Assembly (NCBI GenBank): GCA_001931875.2
Contig: MSJH02000294.1
Location: 1-30,982, forward strand
DNA: 30,982 nucleotides
Reading direction: 5' to 3'
Source: Byssochlamys sp. IMV 00236
Taxonomy: Eukaryota; Ascomycota; Eurotiomycetes; Eurotiales; Thermoascaceae
Numbering within the stretch: the first letter of the stretch is position 1; the number at the start of each line of letters is the position of its first letter. The position numbers were made by a program, and so were the translations under genes. Of the stretch, positions 10,038 through 21,336 are shown in pieces. Under the pieces are notes generated by a model. That model saw only the letters and a list, made by a program, of their open reading frames with translations. It was not told the DNA's origin and ran no database searches.

Positions 10038-11476
10038 ATGCCACCACATAATACGGCAGTGGTAGCTACCACTTTTGGAATACTATTCTTAAAGAACCAC
10101 TTTTCAACAGAAGAAACACTATCAAATATGCCAGCAAGTGACAACGACAATAGTAACAACAATTATAATAGCAATACTAGCAATGAATTTAAATTATCCT
10201 TGTATAAAAACAGCAATATCTATCGAATCATATTAAACAATCCAGTTAAATCATCCATCATTCAGCTGAACAAGTGGAATCGTATCGATTTAAAGTTAGT
10301 AACCGAACTAGGATTGCCTGTTATCATAAATGACCAGCTAGAGTTGTCCATATCAATCACTTGTAAGTTGTTACAGGGATACGCTACGAAGTCAACAAAA
10401 AAGTGTGGTTACGTGGAATCTAGAGATCTTGCAATCGAATGTCAACCTGTTCACATTGACTCATGGAACACAGAAGGAGGCGACAAAGGATTTGGATATA
10501 GCAATTATACAGGTAGCTTCGAGTACAGAGTGATCAATAACAACAACAAAGGATACGATGATGGTATTTTCTTTATTCACATCCAAGCAGAAAATCAATG
10601 CCTGTTACAACAGTCACTTCCCTTATGTTTAGGACCATTCCAACTACAGGATACAAGTGCTCAAGAAGATAACTTTTACTGGACTGATGATATATCAGAC
10701 GATGTCAATACGCACAGGATACTCTCTCTTAATGATCGCCGCTATTTGGTATTGAAAGAAATGTGGGATCATGGAACATCAGGGAAGTTGTGGGATTCAG
10801 CTATAGTGATCGGTCAAGTCATCACCAGACTGTTCAAGCATAATCGCGCGTTTTTATCTGGTTTACGCATAATGGATTTAAGTGCAGGGTAATACGACGC
10901 GTTCCCATTCGTAATCACAAGGGCTTATATATATGTTTTACCTATAGTATTGGATCACTTGGATTGCTTATATCACAGTTATGTCACGTCTATGATACAC
11001 CTCATCCTCCCACTGTTGTCTTGACAGATATACCCGAGGCTTTGCCTCTTATCAAGCATAACCTTTCTCTCAACAGCAGCAGTACAGATAATATACGTGT
11101 CAAGCCTCTTCGCTGGGGATTGGCAAAAGATATCAAAGCATTGTGCAAGCAGCCGTTTGACTACATTTTCGTGTCTGACGTATTATATAACACTGAAGAT
11201 TTTTATCCATTAATTACCACCTTTCGTCTACTTACTGGTGCAAAAAAGGCCCGTACACGACTCTATCTTGGATACAAACCACGGGGACTAAAGCAGTATG
11301 AAGAAGTAACCTTCTTTAGAAACTCTGCAGTATACTTTGATATTACACGCCTTAGTCTAGAGGACTTTGTAAGAGATCTACTAGATGGTCAAGGAACGAT
11401 GGATGATTCAATGGATCAAATATTAAGTTTTACAGGTGTACAGCTATATAAATTTGTGCCAAAAAGAAATGAATAG
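10038..11476 (+). CDS. Methyltransferase of the family-16 / METTL21 lysine-methyltransferase type, with long N-terminal half
   Basis: Two exons, 10038-10888 and 10948-11476; 459 aa. The C-terminal ~190 residues are a class I SAM-dependent methyltransferase: motif I DLSAGIGSLGLL (280-291, split by the intron), an acidic residue in VVLTDIPEAL (D311), and the DVLY signature (361-364, in FDYIFVSDVLY) typical of METTL21-like non-histone lysine methyltransferases. The preceding ~280 residues do not belong to the core: an Asn-rich linker, then a non-repetitive block (about 55-250, from LYKNSNIYRIILNN to PLCLGPFQLQD) that I do not recognise. The start is uncertain: ATG at 10038 gives a hydrophobic lead (AVVATTFGILFL, a possible membrane anchor or targeting segment), while ATG at 10128 would remove it. 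The substrate is unknown. It converges on the Sel1 gene with a 216-bp gap. Confidence 0.75.
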
Positions 11477-11692
11477 CTTATTAAATCAGTTTAAATATGT
11501 AAACCTTATTCTTTGTCGTGTTGTAGGTTTAAAAAAGAGATATATTTCTAGAGGAGAGGCAATAGAAATGAGGTGTGCGGAAATAGCAAATATTGTTTAT
11601 GATCATATATACATAGTAAAATACAAGCAAAATAATAATAATAAGTATAATAAAAAGCAAAAAGAAAAGGAAAGGAAATGCATACAATAAAA

Positions 11693-14600
11693 TTAAATGG
11701 TGGTTCTTTTCAATTTAAGAGGCAGGTATTCTTGAGCATCTTGTGAGCCCCTTTTGGCTGCAAGGCAGTAGAGTCTATCGGCTTTTTCGATATCTCTTGA
11801 AACAACATCGCCTTTTTGATAAAATTCTGCAAGCTTAAACATGGCGACTGATTCATCTTCTTCTATATCTTCATCAATAAATAAAGTAGACATATCCACT
11901 GAAGATTCATTCACACTGTTTGCTCTATTGAGCACTTGTCCGTACCAATAGAACGCTTGATGAGCATCTTTGGGAATACCAAGTCCGTATTCATAACATC
12001 TTGCTACATCAAGATATACGCGGTATCCAAATTTTTCTTGCGCGAAACGGACAAGTGTAGCAGCTGCTTCTCTAGCCTGAACAGGAACATCAGCCCATCC
12101 ATAAAGATGGTATCGAGTGATCATGATTTGAGGTAAATATTTGAAGTTGACTGGAGCATGGGCTTGAGCTGCCTGAAAGAGTTCGTAGGCACGAGCTTGA
12201 CTGTCAATATGTTTATGCAGAATAGATCCAAGATTATATTCAGCTTGCCATCGTTCTTCAGGTACTACTTCATACTTTTCAAACAGATCTACGGCGAGCT
12301 CGTACTGTTCAAGGGCAGTGTTAATGTCTGGTGGAACGTATATACCATGATGATAGTAAAAGGCTAGGTAGTATGTGGCAGTAGGATGTCGCTGAGCTGC
12401 AGATCTGCAAAAAAGGTCAAAGGCCTTTTCAAGGTCTTGAGGAATAAGGGTATACTCTTCGCCATCTTTTTCAGAGTCGGTCATAATGTCTTTGCCACGG
12501 TGATAGAACTTGCCAAGATGAAACTGAGCTTCAGAAGAGCCAAGCTCAGCGGCTCGTAAAAGTCTACGGTATCCTTCTTCTTGTTCTTCTACAGGAAAAT
12601 CACCGTTGAGGAATAGCAAGCCAAGAGTAAACATGGCCTCTTTGATATTCAGATCGGATGCTGTTCGAAGATATTCAATTCCTTGGAATACGTCAGGAGT
12701 CAAAAGGATGCGCTTGTTGTCTAAAGGATCAGTAATACCCCTGAGATGATAAATACCAAGTTCATAACAAGAGGATCCATGGCCTTTAGGTGTTGCCTTT
12801 GTAGCTAATTCGTACATCCTACAGGCTTCTATGTCTTTATTCATTGTCGGGCTCGGCAAGGTGATGCGGCCTTGAGCATACATTTGAGCGATACGGTAAT
12901 AGGCTTCAGCATCACGAGTCATTTCGGCTGCACGGCGGTACCATTCATAGGCAAGTTGATCGTTCTTTTGTGTACCAATACCATTTTCATAGCACTGACC
13001 TAACGTATTATAAGCATGGACACAGTTCAGTTCATTAGCACAGATTAAAAGTTCCTAAAAACAAGATGGGTTTAATTCAGACGAGTAGATGAATTGCGCA
13101 AGCCGATAATGTACCTTGAACCCTTCTTCAGGATTTACAGGCATGCCACCAAAACCTTCAATCGAATAACGTGCACAAAAGAAACGCGCTAGTACGTGAC
13201 CTTGAGATGCCGCCTTCTGAAAGTATTCTAGAGCAGCAGCATACTGTTCCTGCTCATGCCATGCCTCAGCAGCATACACAGTTGCTTCAATGCTACCTAA
13301 TGTAGCAGCCCTTTCGAAGCATTGAATAGCCAGTGCCTTTTCGTCTTCTTCTGATTGCCAGCGGGAATCGGCCTCTTCATCCTCATCGCAGAAGCTGTTG
13401 GTATCTGTAGGTGTGGGTAAGTTATTTTGAAGATAGGCGTACTTGATGTTGGTCTTTGTACAGTTTGCATAAGCCTTTCCCAAGATAATCAATGCTTCAG
13501 TATCATTTGCATCTGCAGCCATATGTAGGTACTTTAGAGCTTCATCTAGGTATTCATTTTGCATCAATATGCTCAGGAAGGGGACGTCTAGCTGTTTCAG
13601 GTACTGTTTACCAAGCTCACGCATAGAGAGCACATGACCTAAGGAAGCAGCACTCTTTTGATATTCAAGTTTCAAATCGTCCTGATGGATGGCTGCAGCC
13701 ATTTGAGAGAGCATCCAGATACTTTCAGCATGCAGTTTGGAAGCAGATAGTTTCAGCCAGTCTGTTGCTGTGCGTTCATCAGGCATAATGCCGAATTCGC
13801 CCTGCAGATAGATGATACCCATACGGTACTGGGCTTCGGTGTAACCTTGCTCTGCGCTCTTTCTGAGGTAAGCGAGTGCTGAGGGGATATCAACAAGTGT
13901 ATTTCCTAAACCATTGGCATAAATATTGAAAAGATGGAAATAAGCAGCACTGTCATTCAGTTCCTCGATCGCTTTACGGAACCAGAATGTTGCTTCGGTA
14001 ATATTCTTTGTTGTTCCATGCCCATGAAGATAGCAATAACCTTTGTAAGGAGTTAGTCAAATGTTATTAAGTGTAATTAGATTTTTACCAAGAGGTTCAA
14101 AAGCTTGAGGGAATTGATCTTGATTACAAAGCTCTGAGAGTATCTCAAATGCGTCGGTAGGAGTGATTGTCTTGTTGAACCTGGCTAAATCTTCCAAAAG
14201 AGCACTAGACTTTTGAGTCTTTCCTGGAATATAAGCGAGGGCCAAACGAGCCACCATCATCTTGGAATTCTTGCCAATTTTACTTTGTGCAATCTTGGGT
14301 TCCTTTGATGCTAGTAAATAGTAATCATAAGCGAGATCGAAATTGCCAATTTCGTAATAGAGTTCAGCTGTAGCAGAGTATGCACTATGTAGGATCAAAG
14401 TTAAAAAAGGAAACTATGTTTTTCAAAAAGGAAATACTTACAACGGATAGCCTAAAGAGGCAGAACGGAGATAATGCTCCACGGCTATTTCCAAATTCTT
14501 CTCCGTACCGGTCCCTTTATGGTAGCAATCTCCAAGAAAAGCAATTGCTTCAGGATCGTTCTTTTGAGAAGCTTTCTGCAAGAGATTGAATGCAGTGGTA

Positions 14601-17331
14601 TAATCTGCCTTAAGGCCCTTCCCAGAGAGGTAGATTTTGCCTAGCTCTCTTAAAGCATAAGCGTCTTCTTTCTCTGCTGCTTTCTTGAGCCACTGAACTG
14701 CCTTGGCAAAGTACTGTTGTGCTGTTTCGACTTGTTCGACATGCATCATCATCAGCTGAAGATAAACACGAGCCATGTAAGACATGGATTCTGTAATATC
14801 TTGCTTAGCAGCCTTATCAAACCATTCGAGGGCAGTGTCCAAGTCAGGTCTGTCAATCCCAATGCCCTTGTAATAACAAAGACCAAGTGAATGCATAGCC
14901 ATAGGATGGCCCTTGAGGGCAGCCTTGCGATACCAAGGAAAGGCGTTCGTAGGTCCTTTATGAGGGATCACGTTATTCGACATCATATATGCAACCTTTT
15001 ACATCATAATTATGTTAGCATAACACAAACTCTCTTCCAAACTACAAAAAAATTACCAAAAAGATGGCGTCTATATCGTCCGACTCAGCAGCGATCATGA
15101 AATGGTGAAACGCCTTTTGTCGATCAATTTCACATACGCCAGGGATACCTTCATCGTAGCAGGAGCCTAACCAATAGTGAGCATGAGGTTCGTTTGTCGT
15201 CTCGGCTAATTCGGTGAGTAGCTGTAATGCAAGGGCTGGGTTGTATGGGATACCCTCGATTTTATTGCTCAGGTGGTATCGAGCAACAGATAACTTGGCT
15301 GTCTGAATAGGTTGTATATCATCCATTGGATGAGCATGAGCCAGAACGTGAGAATATAAACGGAAAGCTTCCACGTGTCGACCCATTCGTTGTAACAGAA
15401 GGGCTTGGTCAATAGTAGCATAATAAACATAAGGACTTTGATTTTCTGCAGCCTTTGTGTAGTAAGCAAGTGCCTTTTCTAAATCAATATCAACACCAAT
15501 GCCGTGCTCATGACATTTGCCAAGAAGGCCCATGGATGGTATGTCCTTGCCCAGGGCAGCACGCTTGTACCATCGAACAGCCTCACGCTCATTTTTCTTG
15601 ACTCGAAGTCTATTATCAGCACCAGACTGTGAAGACGGTGGGAGGAAGAGACTGCCTTGTTGATAGAATTGACCAAGCACACGTTGAGCATAAGGGAACC
15701 CAGAGACGGCGGCTTGTCTAACAAGTCGAATGGCTTCTTTATGGTTCTTTTGTTTTCCTAGTCTACCAAAGTAGTAGACTAGTCCGAGAATGTACTGTGC
15801 AGCGTGATTGCCGTTTTCAGCAGCAGCTTTATAATGAAGTAAAGAAAGATCATTGCTCTGTTCAACGCCTATGCCCTTATCATAAAGTATACCAAGTTGG
15901 AGATGAGCACGACTATTTCCCTACAAGTCAAGTGTCAATAGCAGGCTTTAAATGAGTTTATTCTTACCATTTGAACAGCCTTTTCTAACCATTGAATGCC
16001 TTCTTTGTAGTTTTCTTCTACAATCAATCTGTTTCCCAAGGCAGCTTGCGCGTCAGGGAAACCTTGCTCGGCGCTCTTTTGATAGTAATACATTGCCTTT
16101 TCGAGGTCTTGAGAAATATCCAAACCACGCTCATAGTGAACACCCACAAGGAACTGGGCATACCTAGTAAATAAAAAGTGAGTCTTTTTGTAGAATAATA
16201 TATATGTCTTTACATGTTGCTATTCTCGGCACTTTTCATCAAGTATTCAAAGCCTTCTTTTGAATTTTGCTCTACACCTTCGCCTTGAAACAGCATACGA
16301 GCCAGTCTGCATTGAGCTTCTGCAATCGTTGTCGCAATGGATTCATTGGTCGGTTCGTAATCATTAGCGGCTGATAAAAAGTATTCAAACGCTGTTGCTT
16401 TATCAACATCTTGAATGGTATGAGGACCATTCGCTGGAAGACCATCAAGGTAACAATGTCCAAGAGCATAATTTGTTTCACATGAAGGGTGTGATTTAAG
16501 CAAGTCGAAACCACGCTGTATGTCGGGAGTGCAGCCTAGACCCGAGATAAGACATCTTGCTAAATAGACCAAAGCAACAGGGTCATGCGATTGAATAGCA
16601 TAGTGATCGATAGCCATATAAAATTGAGTCCAGTCATAAGGATCGTTCTGAAGCTGCGCCTTTTTAAAAGCCTCCTTGATAATCTGGTACGATCGAGAGG
16701 GATACATTTGTAATTGCTGCTGAATATCCCTCGCAGATGAGGCTAAGAATGAAGACGGTGGACGTTGAACGGGTGTGGTAGTAGTAGAGGAGAATAAGGT
16801 ATCTTCGGGATAAAGTGACTTTCGGGAAATGGTAGAATGATCAGTAATCTCGGTAAAAGTGGAAGTGTTCACTTCGATTTGAGAAAAGGGGTCATTTGAT
16901 AATGCGGTCCAACCGCTGCTAATGTTGCTCCTTGAATAAAATGGAGCATTTTCGTCATGAATGGATAAGCGATTATGAATAGAAGAAGAAGAAGAAGATA
17001 TTCTAGATCGTCTGCTTCGTCTTGAGTTCGATTTGAGTGGGTCATAAAGTATAGATCGTTTTGTAGTTGTAGTTGTCGCAGCAGGATCATTTAAACAGGT
17101 GTCGTCATTATTTGTGTCTCCAGAAATTGTTTGTTTTGGTGCTTCTGTGTTCGTGACACGAGAAATTGTATCTTCATTATTGTTATTATCAATGTTATTG
17201 TTGTTCAGGGTCGTCTTTTTCTTTGTCGAATTGGATAAAACAGATCGAATGACAGTGTTTCTCTTTTTTCTCTTTTTTGATAGTTCTTCACTCGGCATCG
17301 TTTGATCCGGTCTACTAAGTTTGGCTCCCAT
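11693..17331 (-). CDS. Giant Sel1-repeat (HCP-like) protein with N-myristoylation-type start
   Basis: Seven exons: 17331-16214, 16163-15968, 15920-15057, 14995-14442, 14384-14089, 14040-13115 and 13054-11693; 1771 aa. Every junction preserves frame. The protein begins MGAKLSRP, matching the N-myristoylation pattern (Gly2, Ser6) followed by basic residues. Residues 10 to about 215 are basic then Asn/Thr/Ser-rich and probably disordered. From about residue 240 to the end it is almost continuous Sel1-like alpha-alpha repeats of about 36 residues, such as AQFLVGVHYERGLDI, AQAALGNRLI, AMHSLGLCYYKGIGI, AIAFLGDCYHKGTGTEKN and AQFHLGKFYHRGKD, well over twenty in number. Sel1 arrays act as protein-binding scaffolds (Hrd3/Sel1L, Chs4/Skt5, bacterial HcpA-like). 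No catalytic domain or membrane segment is visible. A lipid-anchored scaffold is inferred; no specific partner can be named. Chs4/Skt5 is unlikely because those are much shorter and end in a CaaX-type motif. Confidence 0.88.
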
Positions 17332-18152
17332 TGTTTGAGCTGTAGCCTTAACTTGAAATAAGTGGAATTATGCGTCACAAGTAAAATATTTCAAGGAGTG
17401 TAGAGAAATAATAAATTTTTGTTTAAACAATTAAGGAAGGAGAAAGAAAAGAGAAAGAAAAGCAAAAAAAAAAAAGAAAGAGAAAGAAGGAAAGAAAAAG
17501 AAGACCAAATGATTATATCAAGCGTTTTTCTCATCCCACTTGGCGTATTTAAATAATTCACCTTGTTGCACCTGTTAAATTTAGCTGCCGGTGATTAAAA
17601 TAGTCAGGAGTTGCATGTATGAAAAGAACAAAAGAAATACATAAGAGAGTGTGGCACATCCCATTCTTTGGGTATTTTTTATTTGTCTGCTAAAGAGCAT
17701 CTTTTACTAAAGATGTGTCTATTTATTATAGCTAGTTTTACTTGCTGCCATATGTCATATTATTTAAAGTTATTCATCATTTTCACTAAAGTAGTCAATT
17801 AATTCAATACAGCTGTTTCATACTTATACTCGCTCTGAGTTAAGCCGCTTTCTTTTTATAACTTGCTTTTTGTGTATTGTTTAGTGCAACCTTGTGAATA
17901 AAGATTACCATAAAGGGTTCAGGATCAAAACAATGATTATTTGATATATTTCTTCAGCCTTCAAGGGTAAGCCTATAAATGATGTTCATCCCCCTCTTGT
18001 TTATTATTTCAAGTCGATTTTATAAAGAAAACCAAGGGCAGAATGACAAGCTACAGCCATTTAAAGGATGAGATCATTCACGCTTTATTGTTCTACATTT
18101 ATGCATCTGTGTGTTTTATTTACATTATGTACATTTAAAAAAAAAAAAGGAA
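17332..18152. other. Spacer upstream of the Sel1 gene
   Basis: Holds the Sel1 promoter (minus strand, near 17332-17520, with a purine-rich A/G tract at about 17440-17510, which is a pyrimidine tract on the coding strand) and, at the far end, the 3' flank of the DUF4211 gene. A plus-strand TATAAA at 17974 precedes a 31-codon open frame (18043-18138) with a hydrophobic C-terminus; I do not consider it a proven gene. Confidence 0.45.
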
Positions 18153-19779
18153 TCATGCTTCATTGTCTGATGATGAAGAGGTATCTTCAATTTTAAATCT
18201 CTCACCTTTCAAATTATAGATACGTGTTGTCTTGATAAATAAGTCCTTGACCTTTCGAAAGAGCTATTTATGATAAGATTATTATTACTATTATAGTAAA
18301 AGCTATAACATACATCGTTCACATAGCCGCTTTCAACCAATGCTTCATACACATCGTCATAATCTATCATCTCCTTATTCTCACTTTGAATCTTTTCGAC
18401 TTGTTCCTTGACTTGGTGGTAAATGTGTGATTCAAAGTGTGTAAATTTGTGATACAGTTGACCCTTTCTGTAACACTCACTACCCAAATAGAATCTGACT
18501 GGTTCAGCATCATCTGAATAAAGTGATACAATATAGCTCGCTGGCTTATTAGCCCTGCATGCTTGACATGAAACGTCTTCGTCTTTTAGATAGCCTTTAA
18601 ACTTCCAATTTGAATGTGTATCCATGGATTCCTTTTCGATTGCTTAGCAACTGATTTTGTTGTTGTTGTTGTCCTAGTTACCTTAAACTCTGTTAACCAG
18701 ACATCACTTGTGACCATTGAATCTTTATAACTTTGTATTCTTCGAATTACTGCTTTTTTAGCTAATTCAAACTGATTTGCTATTAAAAGAAATCGTCATA
18801 AACAATTTATTGTATTTAGCAATATTGTTATTACTTGTTTCAAGTTTGTCCGTTATCGCCAATGCTACCAAATACTCTACATATATCTTGAACTGTCTTG
18901 ACCATGAAAGTATTCTGTCCCTACTAAATTCAGCTATCATGCATGTTAATTATTTATAGATTATGGCGTATGTATACAAATACCAGGCATATCTACAGCT
19001 TGTTTATTCTTTGATACTTTCACTCCATCAATAATATCATCATCTACAACAAAGTCCTTTTCATCTTCTTCTTCCTCGTCTTCTTCATTTTCTTCTTCTT
19101 CATCAGATAGGCGTATGTACTTTTCAATCGGTCCCTTTTCACTTGTATCGTACTTTTGAAGCCTTGACTTACGATCTAATATTATTGTTTAACATGGCTA
19201 TTCAACAAATACACATACACATGATACCTTTAAGTTTTTCAAGAGCCTTGTTGTATCGTGATACTTGTCTACCACGTGTTCTTTGTTCTAGGATATCTAA
19301 AATTGTGTTATTTCATTTTTAGATGGAGGCTTATTAATAATTATTACCTGACTTGTCAAGGAACATTAATTCATCGTCCTGAATTGTGTCATCGTCGTTG
19401 TCGTCATCATTTGTATCACTACTGCTGTTATCTTTTGCTGTGTTAGCTTCTGTTTCTTTGTGTTATGTCGTGTACCTTCTATCTGTATGAACGTCTTTTT
19501 GACAGTCTTTTCTCCTTCTTCTTCTTCTTCATCATCATCAATAGCTATTTGTCTTTTTCTTTTGTTATGCTTTCTCAAAGGAAGGAGATCGTCTTCTTCT
19601 TCTTCGTTGGATATTTCCATTTTTGTATCTTCTTTAGTAAGGGGCTCTTCAAACCTTTTAAAAAAGGGTTATGACATTACACCTCATGGACACGACTAAA
19701 CTAACCTTTCTTTTTCCTTTACTGGTCCCTTTTTAAAATAACTCAAGAGTGTTTGCTGTTTAGCTAACTTTGGTGGCAT
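18153..19779 (-). CDS. DUF4211-like nuclear protein with N-terminal PCNA-binding (PIP-box) motif
   Basis: Nine exons: 19779-19706, 19654-19476, 19437-19348, 19296-19228, 19175-18984, 18933-18835, 18779-18682, 18631-18314 and 18263-18153; 409 aa. The start MPPKLAKQQTLLSYFKKG contains a textbook PIP box, Q8-x-x-L11-x-x-Y14-F15, the motif by which replication and repair proteins bind PCNA. Acidic and basic low-complexity runs follow (including the NLS-like RKHNKRKRQ). The C-terminal half (KDFVVDDDIIDG, then MPAEFSRDRILSWSRQFKIY, then a region with CQACRANKP and LGSECYRKGQLYHKF) fits my recollection of DUF4211. CxxC plus a later Cys may bind zinc. Intron 2 is only 38 nt as placed (a CTAAC branch-like site is near its end), so that junction is the least certain. 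A role at replication forks is inferred from the PIP box. Its ATG lies 49 bp after the stop of the upstream oxysterol-binding protein gene. Confidence 0.75.
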
Positions 19780-19828
19780 GAGGGAAAAAGAAAAAGAAAA
19801 ATTTTATTTGGTTTCTCGTAGTAAAAAT

Positions 19829-21120
19829 TTAAGCTGTATACATCCAACCTCCTTCACCCATTGTGTCTAAAAACTTGGAATCTGCCTTTGAAATGATTTT
19901 TTCACGTAAATCACCATAGATTTCTTCTCCCTTGACTGATTTAAAGTAACGAGGGGTCCAAGTCTGATTTGCCTCTTGACGTTCCTTTCGTAAGGCTCTC
20001 TGCTGGTTTTCAATGGCTGACTTCTCAGCTGATGCAGTTGCATAATCACCGGCTCTAAGTGCCTCAGATACCTTTCTCCAAACACGACGAGATTCTAATT
20101 CGCCTTGTTCGTCTACGGGCTTCACAATCTGTTGTGGTCTTTCCATGGTGGTTAAGTCAAGGAAGTCTTGGGTCTTTTTATCTTTGGTCAATGTAGATTT
20201 ACCAGTCCATTGTCCCTCGATGATTGTAGGTGTGGCCAGAGTCTCATGAGTGATCGTAGCCTTGAAATGATGAACTTCACCCGAGATCCATCCTTTGGTT
20301 GTATATTCAATAGAAGCAAAATAACCACTGGTAGAATGAATGAATGAAGTACCATAAAGTTCAACATATGGAGCTATATCACGTGCCTTAATAAAGAGGG
20401 CATAATCTAAACCATGTTACTCACCTGCATACCAAATACCGTTCACAGAGACAGAGGGCAAAGTGAACAAGTACGTTTCGTCCCGTTGAGTTAACTTGAG
20501 TGTACAGTAACCAATTTGATCGACCAGCATTTGTGTGCCAGAGAAGCGTGTCTTTTGACCATCATGTCCAGTCACAACAACGCCTGCTTCCTTGTTCTCG
20601 ACATAAAATCCTGAAACAGGAGGGTGATGAGATACTTGTTCACAAACGATACGTGTCTTATCTTCCCATTCACAGTGGAATTGTTCACCAAGAATAGGGT
20701 TAAATGGCTTCTTTTCCCATTCTCCCTTGGGCACTCGGCTAGAGAATGATCCGTTCAGAGCAGAAATGAACCATTTGACAGCAGCATAAAAGCGTTCTTC
20801 GGGGTTGTCCGATTTACTAACTTCTTTCAACTATCGCAAAAGGTGAGTCATTTGTGATTATCCCATATAGCGTACTTACCAAACCAGGTTGATCAGCCCA
20901 AAAAGATCTATATCGCGCTTAGGTTTAGAATACGTATGTTTCCCCAAGCAATAAGAAACACTTACGAATACTCCAATAAAGAGATGGGCGCTAATAGAAA
21001 TGAAGGGCATGTTAAAGCAGAGAGGTCACCAGTAAAAGAAGCAAGCGTCTTTAAGAAAGAAGAGAAGCTTCCTTGCTGATCGGCAGGAATACTTTCAAGC
21101 GTATTGTCTGAAGAAGTCAT
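19829..21120 (-). CDS. Oxysterol-binding protein, short KES1/OSH4 type
   Basis: Four exons: 21120-20966, 20907-20880 (only 28 nt), 20830-20425 and 20373-19829; 377 aa. OSH proteins carry sterols and exchange them for PI4P between membranes. The fingerprint EQVSHHPP is at about residues 125-132, preceded by [15 protein letters not shown], which is highly conserved in the family. The protein is essentially one lipid-binding ORD domain with no PH domain, ankyrins or FFAT seen, so it is of the Osh4-like class. The C-terminus ([11 protein letters not shown] to [13 protein letters not shown]) fits the family end. The last intron is placed as 51 nt; the first AG after the donor would give an 18-nt intron and was rejected. 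Exon 2 was fixed by the conserved [12 protein letters not shown]. Confidence 0.92.
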
Positions 21121-21336
21121 TAGATGAGATTAAAGAAAGAAAGGAAAAAAAAAAGAGACGAAAAGGAGGGGAACTACAAACGCTCCCTGCGGAGTGCGTA
21201 ATTGTTTATTTTTTATCTTTCTGATGATTTATGAGTGTCATGAGAACACCTTTGACTGATTACACAACTGCAGAATGTTTATATTAAACAAAGCATTGGA
21301 TGATAACAACATGTGTTTATTTACATCAAAAAGCTC

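Noticed and set aside
20407..20424. An 18-nt intron in the oxysterol-binding protein gene
   Set aside because: Too short for splicing; the 51-nt alternative joins to the conserved [11 protein letters not shown].
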